The notes beneath the pieces are model-generated. The model was not told the DNA's origin and made no database searches. It was given only the letters and a program-made list of their open reading frames with translations. From Christensenellaceae bacterium (GTDB lineage Bacteria; Bacillota; Clostridia; Christensenellales; Borkfalkiaceae), in assembly GCA_948482865.1 (NCBI GenBank), contig CAOMHR010000020.1, positions 1 to 14,728 of the forward strand: a stretch of DNA of 14,728 nucleotides. Direction: 5' to 3'. The first letter of the stretch is position 1. Each line of letters starts with the position of its first letter. This document shows, one piece after another, positions 7,254 through 13,402 of this stretch. Made by a program: the position numbers and the translations under genes.

Positions 7254-8224
7254 ACAAAGCGAGAAGAAATTATATACAAAGCTGCGAAGTGTCGGAAGTC
7301 GTCACGGCAGAGCTGGGCGGATATAAACAGAAAATTCTGATTGAAGGCAAAAAAAAGGACTTGCCCGTGGTCATATGCTTGCACGGCGGACCGAGTTCGC
7401 CCGTACCCTTTTCTGTTGGGTGCCGCGGTTTGTTCCCCGAATGGACGGATAAAGCCGTAATGGTTTATTGGGACCAGTTGGGCTGCGGAATAAACAATTA
7501 CGTAATCGACGACGGCTTTCATGTTGAAAATTTTGCCGATATGACCTGCGACCTTGTAAACTATATAAAGGCGCGCTTCCCCGAAAACAGACTGTACCTT
7601 TTCGGCGTGAGCTGGGGCAGTATTCTTGCCTTTTATGCGGCTCTGCGCGTTGCAGAAAAAATAGACGGAGTTTTCGTTTACGGTCAGGTGCTTAAAAATC
7701 TTTTCTTCAATGCGGAAGTTGTCGCCGCGTTTGACGGCGCGCCCGACGGCGTTAAAAAGGCAGTGCGGAAAATAGTGGAAACGGGCACGGACTGCGCATA
7801 CAAAGTTTTTGAAAAGAATTTTAAAACGCTGTACAAACTTTTAAGAAAATACACCGACGCGTATGTAAATAAAAACGCCGCGCCCGCGCCCGTGGGCAAA
7901 ATTGTAAAAGGGCTGCTGTCAAGTCCCGACTATAAATTGCGCGATTTTATGGCGGTGGTTAAAAACGGCTATATGAAAAATAAAACGCTGTGGTACGAAC
8001 TTTTGAAGCTGGACCTTTCGCCCCTGCTTGAAAAATTGCAGGTTGAATACCGTATATTGCAGGGCGGAACGGACGTCGTAACTTCGACAACGGCGATTTT
8101 AAAGGCGGTTGAAGACTGCAACAATAAAAACGTTACGGTAACGGTGGTTGAAAATTCGGGGCATATGCCTTCCGCGGCGGCAATGGACGAGTGCTTTAAA
8201 ACCTTTTCGCAGTTTGTGGTATGA
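7250..8224 (+). CDS. Alpha/beta hydrolase, proline-iminopeptidase-like (S33-type)
   Basis: A 324-residue cytoplasmic alpha/beta hydrolase. Visible landmarks are the oxyanion-hole 'HGGP' (45-48), 'YWDQLGCG', the nucleophile elbow 'GVSWGS' with Ser121, an acid candidate Asp275 in 'LQGGTDVV', and His305 in 'NSGHMPS'. HGGP plus WDQ.G.G is the pattern of the prolyl iminopeptidase/epoxide-hydrolase branch, so an aminopeptidase or small-ester hydrolase is plausible, but the substrate cannot be read from sequence. A strong AAAGGAG precedes the ATG, which overlaps the rsmB stop; its own stop overlaps the rlmN ATG. It is not part of the usual B. subtilis cluster, where rlmN directly follows rsmB, so it appears to be an insertion fixed in frame with the coupling. 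Confidence 0.85.
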   Translation: MNKARRNYIQSCEVSEVVTAELGGYKQKILIEGKKKDLPVVICLHGGPSSPVPFSVGCRGLFPEWTDKAVMVYWDQLGCGINNYVIDDGFHVENFADMTCDLVNYIKARFPENRLYLFGVSWGSILAFYAALRVAEKIDGVFVYGQVLKNLFFNAEVVAAFDGAPDGVKKAVRKIVETGTDCAYKVFEKNFKTLYKLLRKYTDAYVNKNAAPAPVGKIVKGLLSSPDYKLRDFMAVVKNGYMKNKTLWYELLKLDLSPLLEKLQVEYRILQGGTDVVTSTTAILKAVEDCNNKNVTVTVVENSGHMPSAAAMDECFKTFSQFVV

Positions 8225-9261
8225 AAAACGTCTTACAGGATTTGAGTTTTGAACAGCTTGAAAGTTTAACGCTTTCGCTAGGCGAAAAAAAGTTCCGCGC
8301 AAAACAGCTTTACGACGGACTTATGCAGGGCAAAAAAATTTCCGGTATCAACATACCGTCCGAATTTAAAAAGCGGCTGTTGGAAAGCTATGAAGACGAA
8401 CCTGTTAAAATCATAAAAACGCTGGCGTCTTCCGACGGGACGGAAAAGTATCTCTTTTCACTCTCGGACGGAAACGTGATAGAAGGCGTTTTAATGAAGT
8501 ATAAGTACGGCAATACCCAGTGCGTTTCAACGCAGGTGGGGTGCAGAATGGGTTGCAAATTCTGCGCAAGCACTCTGGGCGGACTTATAAGAAATCTTAC
8601 TTCGGGCGAAATTCTTGCGCAGGTGCTTGTCGTGAACGCTTTGCACTCACGCGGCAAATTGCGCGGGGTAACCAACGTGGTTTTAATGGGCAGCGGCGAG
8701 CCTTTGGACAATTACGCCAACGTGGTGACTTTTTTGAAAAACATCTCAGCCGCGGGCGGGGTGAATATTTCGCCAAGGAATATTTCGCTTTCAACCTGCG
8801 GGCTGGTTCCCGCTATATATAATCTGGCGCAGGAAGGTTTGCCCGTCAATTTGACAGTTTCTCTGCACCAGACCACGGACGAAGGCAGGGCGCGAACAAT
8901 GCCCGTAGCCAAAAAGTACTCAATTGACGAAATTTTAAAAGCCTGCGCCCACTATTTCGAAAAGACGGGCAGGCGGTACATCTTCGAGTATTCGCTTATC
9001 GCGGGTGAAAACTGTTCCGCGGAACACGCGCAGGCGCTTATAAACTTATTAAAGGGCAAGCCCTGCCACGTAAACCTGATAAGGTTGAACGAAGTGGAAG
9101 AGCGCGGACTTAAAGCGGTTTCGGACAGGCAGGCTTACGCCTTTATGCAGACTTTGACGGACGGCGGAATTTCCGCAAGCGTGCGTAGAAGTCTGGGCGC
9201 GGATATTGCGGGGGCGTGCGGGCAGCTGCGCGCGGGATATTTAAAAGGAGAAAATTTATGA
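8221..9261 (+). CDS. rlmN: Dual-specificity 23S rRNA A2503 / tRNA A37 C2-methyltransferase RlmN
   Basis: A radical SAM enzyme that methylates C2 of A2503 in 23S rRNA and A37 in some tRNAs. The protein has 346 residues. The 4Fe-4S cluster ligands are CxxxCxxC at Cys108, Cys112 and Cys115 in 'GCRMGCKFCAS'. The mechanistic C-terminal Cys333, which carries the methyl intermediate, lies in 'GACGQL'. 'NVVLMGSGEPLDNY' and 'NLTVSLH' are typical RlmN segments and separate it from most Cfr resistance enzymes. In B. subtilis prpC, prkC and rsgA follow; here rpe follows directly with an ATGA overlap. Confidence 0.96.
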   Translation: MKNVLQDLSFEQLESLTLSLGEKKFRAKQLYDGLMQGKKISGINIPSEFKKRLLESYEDEPVKIIKTLASSDGTEKYLFSLSDGNVIEGVLMKYKYGNTQCVSTQVGCRMGCKFCASTLGGLIRNLTSGEILAQVLVVNALHSRGKLRGVTNVVLMGSGEPLDNYANVVTFLKNISAAGGVNISPRNISLSTCGLVPAIYNLAQEGLPVNLTVSLHQTTDEGRARTMPVAKKYSIDEILKACAHYFEKTGRRYIFEYSLIAGENCSAEHAQALINLLKGKPCHVNLIRLNEVEERGLKAVSDRQAYAFMQTLTDGGISASVRRSLGADIAGACGQLRAGYLKGENL

Positions 9262-9923
9262 ATATAAAAATAGCGCCTTCCATACTTTCGGCGGATTTTT
9301 CGGTTATGGGCGAAACTATTAAAAAACTGGAAAGAAGCGGGGCGGATTTAATTCACTGCGACGTTATGGACGGCAGTTTTGTAGAACCTATAACTTTCGG
9401 CGGGCAGATGATAAAAAACATAAGACCGCTAACGTCTTTGCCGCTGGACGCGCACCTTATGATAGAACACCCCAAAACGCAGGTTAAATTTTTTGCGGAC
9501 GCGGGCGCGGATATTATAACCGTGCATTACAAGGCGTGCAAAAAAATTTCGGACAGCTATCTGGAAGAAACGCTTAAAATGATTAAGTCGTACGGCGTAA
9601 AGTGCGGCGCGGTGGTAAATCCCGACGTTCCCGTGGAAAACATTTTCCCCGTATTTCCGTTGTGCGATATGGTGCTTCTGATGTCGGTCTACCCCGGTTA
9701 CGGCGGACAGAAATTCATTCCCGAAGTTATGCAGAAGATAGAAAAGGCGCGTGAATACGCCCGCTTTATCGGCAGACCCGATATGGATATAGAAATAGAC
9801 GGCGGGGTGACTCTGGACAACGCGGCGGCGATACGCGCGGCTGGCGCAAACGTGCTTGTAGCAGGTTCGGCGGTGTTCAACGCGCCCGATACAACGGCGG
9901 CAATTTCCGCTTTGAAAAAATGA
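9258..9923 (+). CDS. rpe: Ribulose-phosphate 3-epimerase
   Basis: Interconverts ribulose 5-phosphate and xylulose 5-phosphate in the pentose phosphate pathway. It is a TIM barrel of 221 residues starting 'MNIKIAPSILSADF'. Metal and catalytic residues are in place: His33 and Asp35 ('HCDVMDG'), His66 ('DAHLMI') and Asp181 ('IDGGV'). The phosphate loop reads 'MSVYPGYGGQKFIPE', and a second is 'VAGSAVF'. The usual FVPN segment reads FVEP, a small deviation. AAAAGGAG precedes the ATG at 9258; the longer frame beginning at 9216 lies inside rlmN and is rejected. It overlaps rlmN and thiN by ATGA at each side. Confidence 0.95.
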   Translation: MNIKIAPSILSADFSVMGETIKKLERSGADLIHCDVMDGSFVEPITFGGQMIKNIRPLTSLPLDAHLMIEHPKTQVKFFADAGADIITVHYKACKKISDSYLEETLKMIKSYGVKCGAVVNPDVPVENIFPVFPLCDMVLLMSVYPGYGGQKFIPEVMQKIEKAREYARFIGRPDMDIEIDGGVTLDNAAAIRAAGANVLVAGSAVFNAPDTTAAISALKK

Positions 9924-10522
9924 AAGGGATTATACTTTTAAACGGCGACCCCTACGGCGGCGAAATAGACGCGCGCGGCGCGCTCGTGTACTGTTGCGAC
10001 GGCGCGTATAAGTGGGCAAAAAACAGGGTCAGGATAGACAAAAACGTGGGCGACTTCGACAGCCTTGACGAAGTGCCTTATCCCGCGCCCGAAGAGATTT
10101 ATCCCGCCGAAAAGAATTATACCGACGGGGAAATAGCGCTCTTCAAAATGCTGGAACATGGCGTTTCCGAAATAGAGATTTACGGCGGCGGTGGCGGACG
10201 CGAAGACCATTTTCTTGGCAATATCCACCTTTTATACCGCGCACACGAAGAAGGGGTACGCGCCTGTATGATAACGGAGCGTTCGCTAATTTTTCTCGCG
10301 GGCGGAAAAATTTTTTTGGGCGATTTTAAAGGGACAACCTTTTCCGTGTTACCTTTCGGCGGCAGATTGCATATAATGGATAGTGCAGGGCTAAAATACC
10401 GTTATCCCGAAGCGTTGTCTTACGGCGAATGCCGCGGCATTTCGAATATCGTTGAAGACAGCGCGGCATATCTGACGGTAAGCGGTAACGCCCTTGTAAT
10501 AATCAACAGGGGTGAAGTATGA
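9920..10522 (+). CDS. thiN: Thiamine pyrophosphokinase
   Basis: Transfers pyrophosphate from ATP to thiamine to make thiamine diphosphate, the cofactor of transketolase, which acts beside Rpe. The protein has 200 residues. Family motifs are 'CCDGAYKWAK' near the N-terminus, 'GDFDS' (44-48), 'YTDGEIAL' (Thr68-Asp69) and 'GGGGREDHFLGN' (Arg94-Asp96-His97), followed by a beta-rich C-terminal thiamine-binding domain. The rpe-thiN order is the same as in B. subtilis. Its start overlaps rpe and its stop overlaps the spoVM-like ATG, both as ATGA. Confidence 0.93.
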   Translation: MKGIILLNGDPYGGEIDARGALVYCCDGAYKWAKNRVRIDKNVGDFDSLDEVPYPAPEEIYPAEKNYTDGEIALFKMLEHGVSEIEIYGGGGGREDHFLGNIHLLYRAHEEGVRACMITERSLIFLAGGKIFLGDFKGTTFSVLPFGGRLHIMDSAGLKYRYPEALSYGECRGISNIVEDSAAYLTVSGNALVIINRGEV

Positions 10523-10587
10523 CCGTAATCTGCATAAAACCGCCTAAACCTATAAGGTGCATTTTAAGGCGGCTTTTAAGAAAATGA
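10519..10587 (+). CDS. spoVM: SpoVM-like sporulation micropeptide (22 aa)
   Basis: A very small ORF, easily missed. The N-terminal part reads 'VICIKPPKP' and the C-terminal part 'IRCILRRLLRK'. Aligned without gaps to B. subtilis SpoVM as I recall it, Met1, Ile6, Lys7, Pro9, Lys10, Ile15, Arg17 and Leu20 match. Pro9 and the amphipathic, positively charged helix are the features SpoVM uses to bind the convex forespore membrane and anchor SpoIVA for coat assembly. The position just after thiN and before the reversed rpmB is the syntenic place of spoVM. AGGGGTG lies just upstream, and the ATG overlaps the thiN stop while the TGA overlaps the dipeptidase ATG. Odd points are Pro at positions 8 and 11, and Arg-Cys where B. 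subtilis has Gly-Gly. Lower confidence reflects the short length. Confidence 0.75.
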   Translation: MTVICIKPPKPIRCILRRLLRK

Positions 10588-11507
10588 AGTACATAGACTT
10601 ACACTGCGACACGCTGACGAAAAGTTGCGACGAAAAAATTCCGTTAAAGGACGGCGGGTTGCAGGTAAATCTGGATAAACTGAAAAAGAGCGGCTGTGCC
10701 GCCCAGTGCTTTGCGGTTTTTACCCAGGGTGACGGGGCTGACAGCCGCTTCGGGCTATATGCGGAATATTACAAAAACTGTATGTTCGAAGCGGGGCGGG
10801 GCATAATTGCGGTCAGGGGCTATTCGGACTTGAAATACTGTCTTGACGGCGGCGGGACGGGCGTGATTCTCACGGTTGAAAATCTGGGTTTTTTAAAATC
10901 TGCGGACGAAGCGGACGGACTTTATAATCTGGGCGTGAGGATGGCTTCGCCGGTGTGGAATTATGAAAACGAACTTGCATACCCCAACCTTTCGCCCCAT
11001 GGCGGGCGCGAGACGCGCGGGTTAAAACCTTTGGGGCGCGAAGTCGTAAGCAGGCTGGACGAAAAGGGGATAATAGTAGATATTTCGCACCTTTCCGACG
11101 GCGGCGCGGAAGAGATGCTGCGCGGCAGAAAAATTCCGCTTGTCGCAAGCCACTCAAACTGCGCGGGCGTTTGCGACGTGCCGCGCAACCTGACTGACGC
11201 GCTTATAAAAAAAATAGCCGCTTGCGGCGGCGTTGTGGGCGTTAATTTCTGCAAACGGTTTCTGGGACGTGGCAACGCTTTGCGGCGGGCGGTCGACCAC
11301 ATCAGGCATCTTATTAAGGTCGGCGGCGAAGATACAATTGCGTTCGGAAGCGATTTCGACGGTATCCCCGCGTGTGAAAATATCGAAGGCTGCGAAAAGA
11401 TGCCCGCGCTTTTAAACTTTATCGAAGACAGCGGCATTTCGGGCGCGGCGCTTGAAAAGCTGGCTTATAAAAATTTTGCGCGCGTTTTCAAAGACGTGTG
11501 CAGGTAA
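10584..11507 (+). CDS. Membrane dipeptidase family (M19, renal-dipeptidase-like) metallopeptidase
   Basis: A zinc dipeptidase of 307 residues with all the expected metal ligands: 'HCD' (His7, Asp9), bridging Glu99 in 'VENLG', His169 in 'DISHLSD' and His190 in 'SHSN'. Asp257 lies in 'GSDFDG'. Family members hydrolyse dipeptides, including ones with D-residues at the C-terminus. No signal peptide is present, so it should be cytoplasmic despite the family name. The ATG at 10584 overlaps the stop of the spoVM-like ORF. The ribosome-binding site is poor (AAGG about 14 bases upstream), which suggests translation coupled to spoVM. The open frame from 10557 to the left is rejected because the HCD motif needs only the short N-terminus. 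It is the last gene of the operon. Confidence 0.92.
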   Translation: MKYIDLHCDTLTKSCDEKIPLKDGGLQVNLDKLKKSGCAAQCFAVFTQGDGADSRFGLYAEYYKNCMFEAGRGIIAVRGYSDLKYCLDGGGTGVILTVENLGFLKSADEADGLYNLGVRMASPVWNYENELAYPNLSPHGGRETRGLKPLGREVVSRLDEKGIIVDISHLSDGGAEEMLRGRKIPLVASHSNCAGVCDVPRNLTDALIKKIAACGGVVGVNFCKRFLGRGNALRRAVDHIRHLIKVGGEDTIAFGSDFDGIPACENIEGCEKMPALLNFIEDSGISGAALEKLAYKNFARVFKDVCR

Positions 11508-11539
11508 AGACGGGCAAAAGATTTTGCTTGTCTTTTTTT
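11508..11539 (+). terminator. Rho-independent terminator of the main operon
   Basis: AGACGGGCAAAA (11508-11519) pairs with TTTTGCTTGTCT (11522-11533) with two G.T pairs, followed by T's to 11539. It starts directly after the dipeptidase stop. Its 3' arm contains the -35 of the next promoter. Confidence 0.88.
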
Positions 11540-11556
11540 ATGCCCTGTGTTAGAAT
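11528..11556 (+). promoter_or_regulatory. Extended -10 promoter of the LRR lipoprotein, overlapping the terminator
   Basis: TTGTCT (11528-11533), 17-base spacer, TAGAAT (11551-11556) preceded by TGT, an extended -10. Transcription would begin at about 11562-11564, on the start codon itself (11563). The -35 is part of the 3' arm of the preceding terminator. Confidence 0.65.
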
Positions 11557-11562
11557 GTCGGT

Positions 11563-12492
11563 ATGAAAAAATTTACCGCAATTATAATAACTTTATTGAT
11601 TTCGCTTTGTTGTCTGCCCTTTGCCGCAGGCTGTAAATTTTCAGAACAGTTCACCCTGAAACAGGATGAAGACGGAAACTCATACTACGTTTTTTCCTGT
11701 ACCGGATTTACAAATAAACTCAAAGGCGAGTACGTTATCCCGTCCGAACACGATGGGGTACCCGTAACCGAAATTGCCGAGCAGGGGCTTGTTATGACAG
11801 GTCTTTCGAAATTGACTGTCCCTGCGTCAGTTAAAAAAATCGGCGCCGCCGCGTTTGCGTACAACTATTCCCTGACGGAAGTCGTGTTTGAAGAAGGTAT
11901 TGAAATAGATGAAATTGCGCAGGGGTTGTTCGGTTACGACAGGGCGCTGAAAACTGTGAATATTCCCGCCGGCGTTAAAACTATCGGGATAATGTCGTTT
12001 TTCAACTGCAACGGGTTGGAAGAAATTACTTTACCCGAAGGTTTGACTACTATCGGCGAGCAGGCTTTCACATATTCCGGTCTTAAAGAGATAACCGTTC
12101 CCGCAAGCGTGTGCGATATTAAGACAGATGATAAAACTACTTTCGGTATAGGGCGCGCCGCTTTTCATTCCTGCGAAAATCTGAAGACGGTTAAAATCGA
12201 AGCGCGCATTGCCGAAATTCCCGCGGGTGCTTTCGGCGCTTGTCAATCGCTTGAAACGCTTTATCTGCCTTCAACGCTTACAAAGATTGACGGAGCTTAT
12301 TACTATAACGAAAAGTTTGTTTACGGACATGCTTTCCACTATAACACCGCGCTGAAAGATATCTATTTCCGGGGCACCGCGGCGCAGTGGAACGCCGTTA
12401 CCGTAGAAAACGAAAGCGTGACGGAGCAGACGGCGTTGTACGATAATTCGGCGATAATAAACGCGACAATGCACTATCAGACCGCGGAATAA
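11563..12492 (+). CDS. BspA-type leucine-rich-repeat lipoprotein
   Basis: A 309-residue secreted lipoprotein. The signal peptide has a KK start, a hydrophobic core and a lipobox 'FAAGC', so Cys24 would be lipidated and the protein anchored on the outer face of the membrane. From about residue 80 there are BspA-like repeats (LRR_5 type) of the form LTxVxxPxxVxxIGxxAFxxC: 'LSKLTVPASVKKIGAAAF', 'LKTVNIPAGVKTIGIMSF', 'LEEITLPEGLTTIGEQAF' and more. The C-terminal 'IYFRGTAAQWNAV' segment is also typical. Such proteins often mediate surface binding, but the ligand here is unknown. No ribosome-binding site is visible before the ATG, and the promoter predicts transcription from the ATG itself. It is absent from the usual gene order. 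Confidence 0.9.
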   Translation: MKKFTAIIITLLISLCCLPFAAGCKFSEQFTLKQDEDGNSYYVFSCTGFTNKLKGEYVIPSEHDGVPVTEIAEQGLVMTGLSKLTVPASVKKIGAAAFAYNYSLTEVVFEEGIEIDEIAQGLFGYDRALKTVNIPAGVKTIGIMSFFNCNGLEEITLPEGLTTIGEQAFTYSGLKEITVPASVCDIKTDDKTTFGIGRAAFHSCENLKTVKIEARIAEIPAGAFGACQSLETLYLPSTLTKIDGAYYYNEKFVYGHAFHYNTALKDIYFRGTAAQWNAVTVENESVTEQTALYDNSAIINATMHYQTAE

Positions 12493-12497
12493 AATAA

Positions 12498-12530
12498 AAG
12501 CGTGTACGGAAAACGTACACGCTTATTAAG
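12498..12530. terminator. Bidirectional terminator between the two convergent lipoprotein genes
   Basis: AAGCGTGTACG (12498-12508), loop GAAAA, CGTACACGCTT (12514-12524). ATTAAGTTTTT follows on the + strand and TTTTATTTTA on the - strand, so it can stop transcription from both sides. It is nearly identical to the hairpin at 13092-13122. Confidence 0.85.
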
Positions 12531-12533
12531 TTT

Positions 12534-13007
12534 TTACGAAATTTCTTTAAGCTCAACCGAGTCAATGTCCAAATTATCAAGTTTAATTACAAACCAGCGT
12601 TGGTACGGTAAAGACGCGTCCCCTGTTCCTGATTTAGTTTCCATTTTATAATTTATACTTAAGACACGGTTATCGACATTTAGTCCCGAAAGATAATATT
12701 TTCTATGATAAATAGTTGTAAAAGTATATACAACCAACATTTGTTTTTCAAAGTCAATGTTTAACTCATCTATATCTGATAAAAGAATTTCATCATTTTT
12801 TTCTTGCGTGTCTATTATAAATGTTCTTGATTCAGGATATGAACCGTTTGCGTTTAAACCTTTTGTTGGGTTATCGTCGGCAAACTCGTCTTTTACCCAT
12901 TCCCGGGCATTGTCGGATAAAGACGCGTTATATTTATTTTCTTTGCATCCGGTCAATGTTAACAAGGCTATTAAAAAGATCGCTGTTAAAACTAAAAATT
13001 TTTTCAT
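12534..13007 (-). CDS. Small lipoprotein of unknown function, AT-rich
   Basis: I do not recognise a family. The 157-residue protein begins with a signal peptide (MKKFLVLTAIFLIALL) and lipobox 'LTGC' with Cys21, so it should be an outer-face lipoprotein. The mature part is acidic at first (WVKDEFADDNPTKG) and then has alternating hydrophobic strands such as 'FEKQMLVVYTFTTIYHRKYYL' cut into short beta segments, ending 'FVIKLDNLDIDSVELKEIS'. A distant likeness to PrcB-type C-terminal domains crossed my mind but is not supportable by eye. The ATG at 13007 is preferred over an upstream TTG because it gives a clean signal peptide and has AAGAGAG about 5 bases before it. Hand counts give 15 G+C in each of two 60-base lines (12721-12840), far below the operon. 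This suggests transfer. Confidence 0.8.
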   Translation of the reverse strand: MKKFLVLTAIFLIALLTLTGCKENKYNASLSDNAREWVKDEFADDNPTKGLNANGSYPESRTFIIDTQEKNDEILLSDIDELNIDFEKQMLVVYTFTTIYHRKYYLSGLNVDNRVLSINYKMETKSGTGDASLPYQRWFVIKLDNLDIDSVELKEIS

Positions 13008-13046
13008 AAAACTCTCTTGCAAAAATATTTTATTTGCGTTGAAATT

Positions 13047-13075
13047 ATTTTACCACGGATAATTTAACCGGTCAA
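13047..13075 (-). promoter_or_regulatory. Promoter of the AT-rich lipoprotein
   Basis: Reading leftward: TTGACC (13075-13070), 17-base spacer, TAAAAT (13052-13047) preceded by TGG, an extended -10. The start would be near 13040, about 33 bases before the ATG. Confidence 0.75.
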
Positions 13076-13086
13076 TATCTTTTAAA

Positions 13087-13124
13087 AAAATAAAAGCGTG
13101 TACGTTAAACGTACACGCTTTTTT
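13087..13124 (-). terminator. Terminator of rpmB, second copy of the shared hairpin
   Basis: AAAAGCGTGTACGT (13092-13105), loop TAA, ACGTACACGCTTTT (13109-13122). On the - strand the stem is followed by an almost pure T stretch (A's at 13081-13090 on the + strand), so it terminates rpmB. T's also follow on the + strand. Confidence 0.87.
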
Positions 13125-13137
13125 GTGCGATAAAAAT

Positions 13138-13320
13138 TTACGCCCTTTCAACCGATTTAAGGCATCTGGTGCAAACGTAATCGTTGACGGTTTTGCCTTC
13201 TTTGACGTAAGAAACTTTTTGAACGTTGGCTTTAAACGTTCTTCTGGTTCTTCTCTTTGAATGGCTGACGTTGTTACCCGTCGTTTGTCCCTTTCCGCAA
13301 ACGCTGCAAACTCTTGACAT
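13138..13320 (-). CDS. rpmB: 50S ribosomal protein bL28
   Basis: A 60-residue large-subunit ribosomal protein. It has the bL28 signature 'CSVCGKGQTTGNNVSHSKRRT' (cut here at 20: residues 5 onward) and the end 'CTRCLKS'. Cys5/Cys8 and Cys50/Cys53 form the zinc ribbon, so this is the zinc-binding (C+) form. Two ATGs are possible (13326 and 13320). The second is preferred because the GGAGGTG site sits about seven bases before it but only about one base before the first, and because bL28 proteins begin near MSRxC. Leftward rpmB facing away from yloU is the same arrangement as in B. subtilis. Confidence 0.95.
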   Translation of the reverse strand: MSRVCSVCGKGQTTGNNVSHSKRRTRRTFKANVQKVSYVKEGKTVNDYVCTRCLKSVERA

Positions 13321-13402
13321 ATTCATACACCTCCGTGGGTTAATCGTTTTAAGGCTTGGATAAAAGCCGAAAATAAAGCCGTTTTCCAAAGCGACCTTAC
13401 AT

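Larger units (their letters stand above)
12491..13120. repeat. AT-rich lipoprotein unit framed by two direct hairpin copies
   Basis: The 34-base stretches 12491-12524 and 13087-13120 differ only at two loop bases (GAAAA versus TTAAA), are in the same orientation, and lie 596 bases apart. Between them sit the complete AT-rich lipoprotein gene and its promoter. No transposase, target duplication or other mobility gene is seen. Confidence 0.6.

Noticed and set aside
8221..9261. Cfr-type antibiotic-resistance methyltransferase instead of RlmN
   Set aside because: Context between rsmB and rpe and the RlmN-type segments (MGSGEPLDNY, NLTVSLHQTTDEGR, C-terminal GACGQL) favour housekeeping RlmN.
10444..10474. 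Sigma-E-like elements inside thiN (GAATATC and CATATCTG) as a private promoter for spoVM
   Set aside because: The -10 match is partial, the 16-base spacer seems long for sigma-E, and the elements are inside coding sequence; a chance match cannot be excluded.
12534..13007. PrcB-type protease-inhibitor domain in the AT-rich lipoprotein
   Set aside because: Only a vague strand pattern is shared; no diagnostic residues were seen, so no function is assigned.
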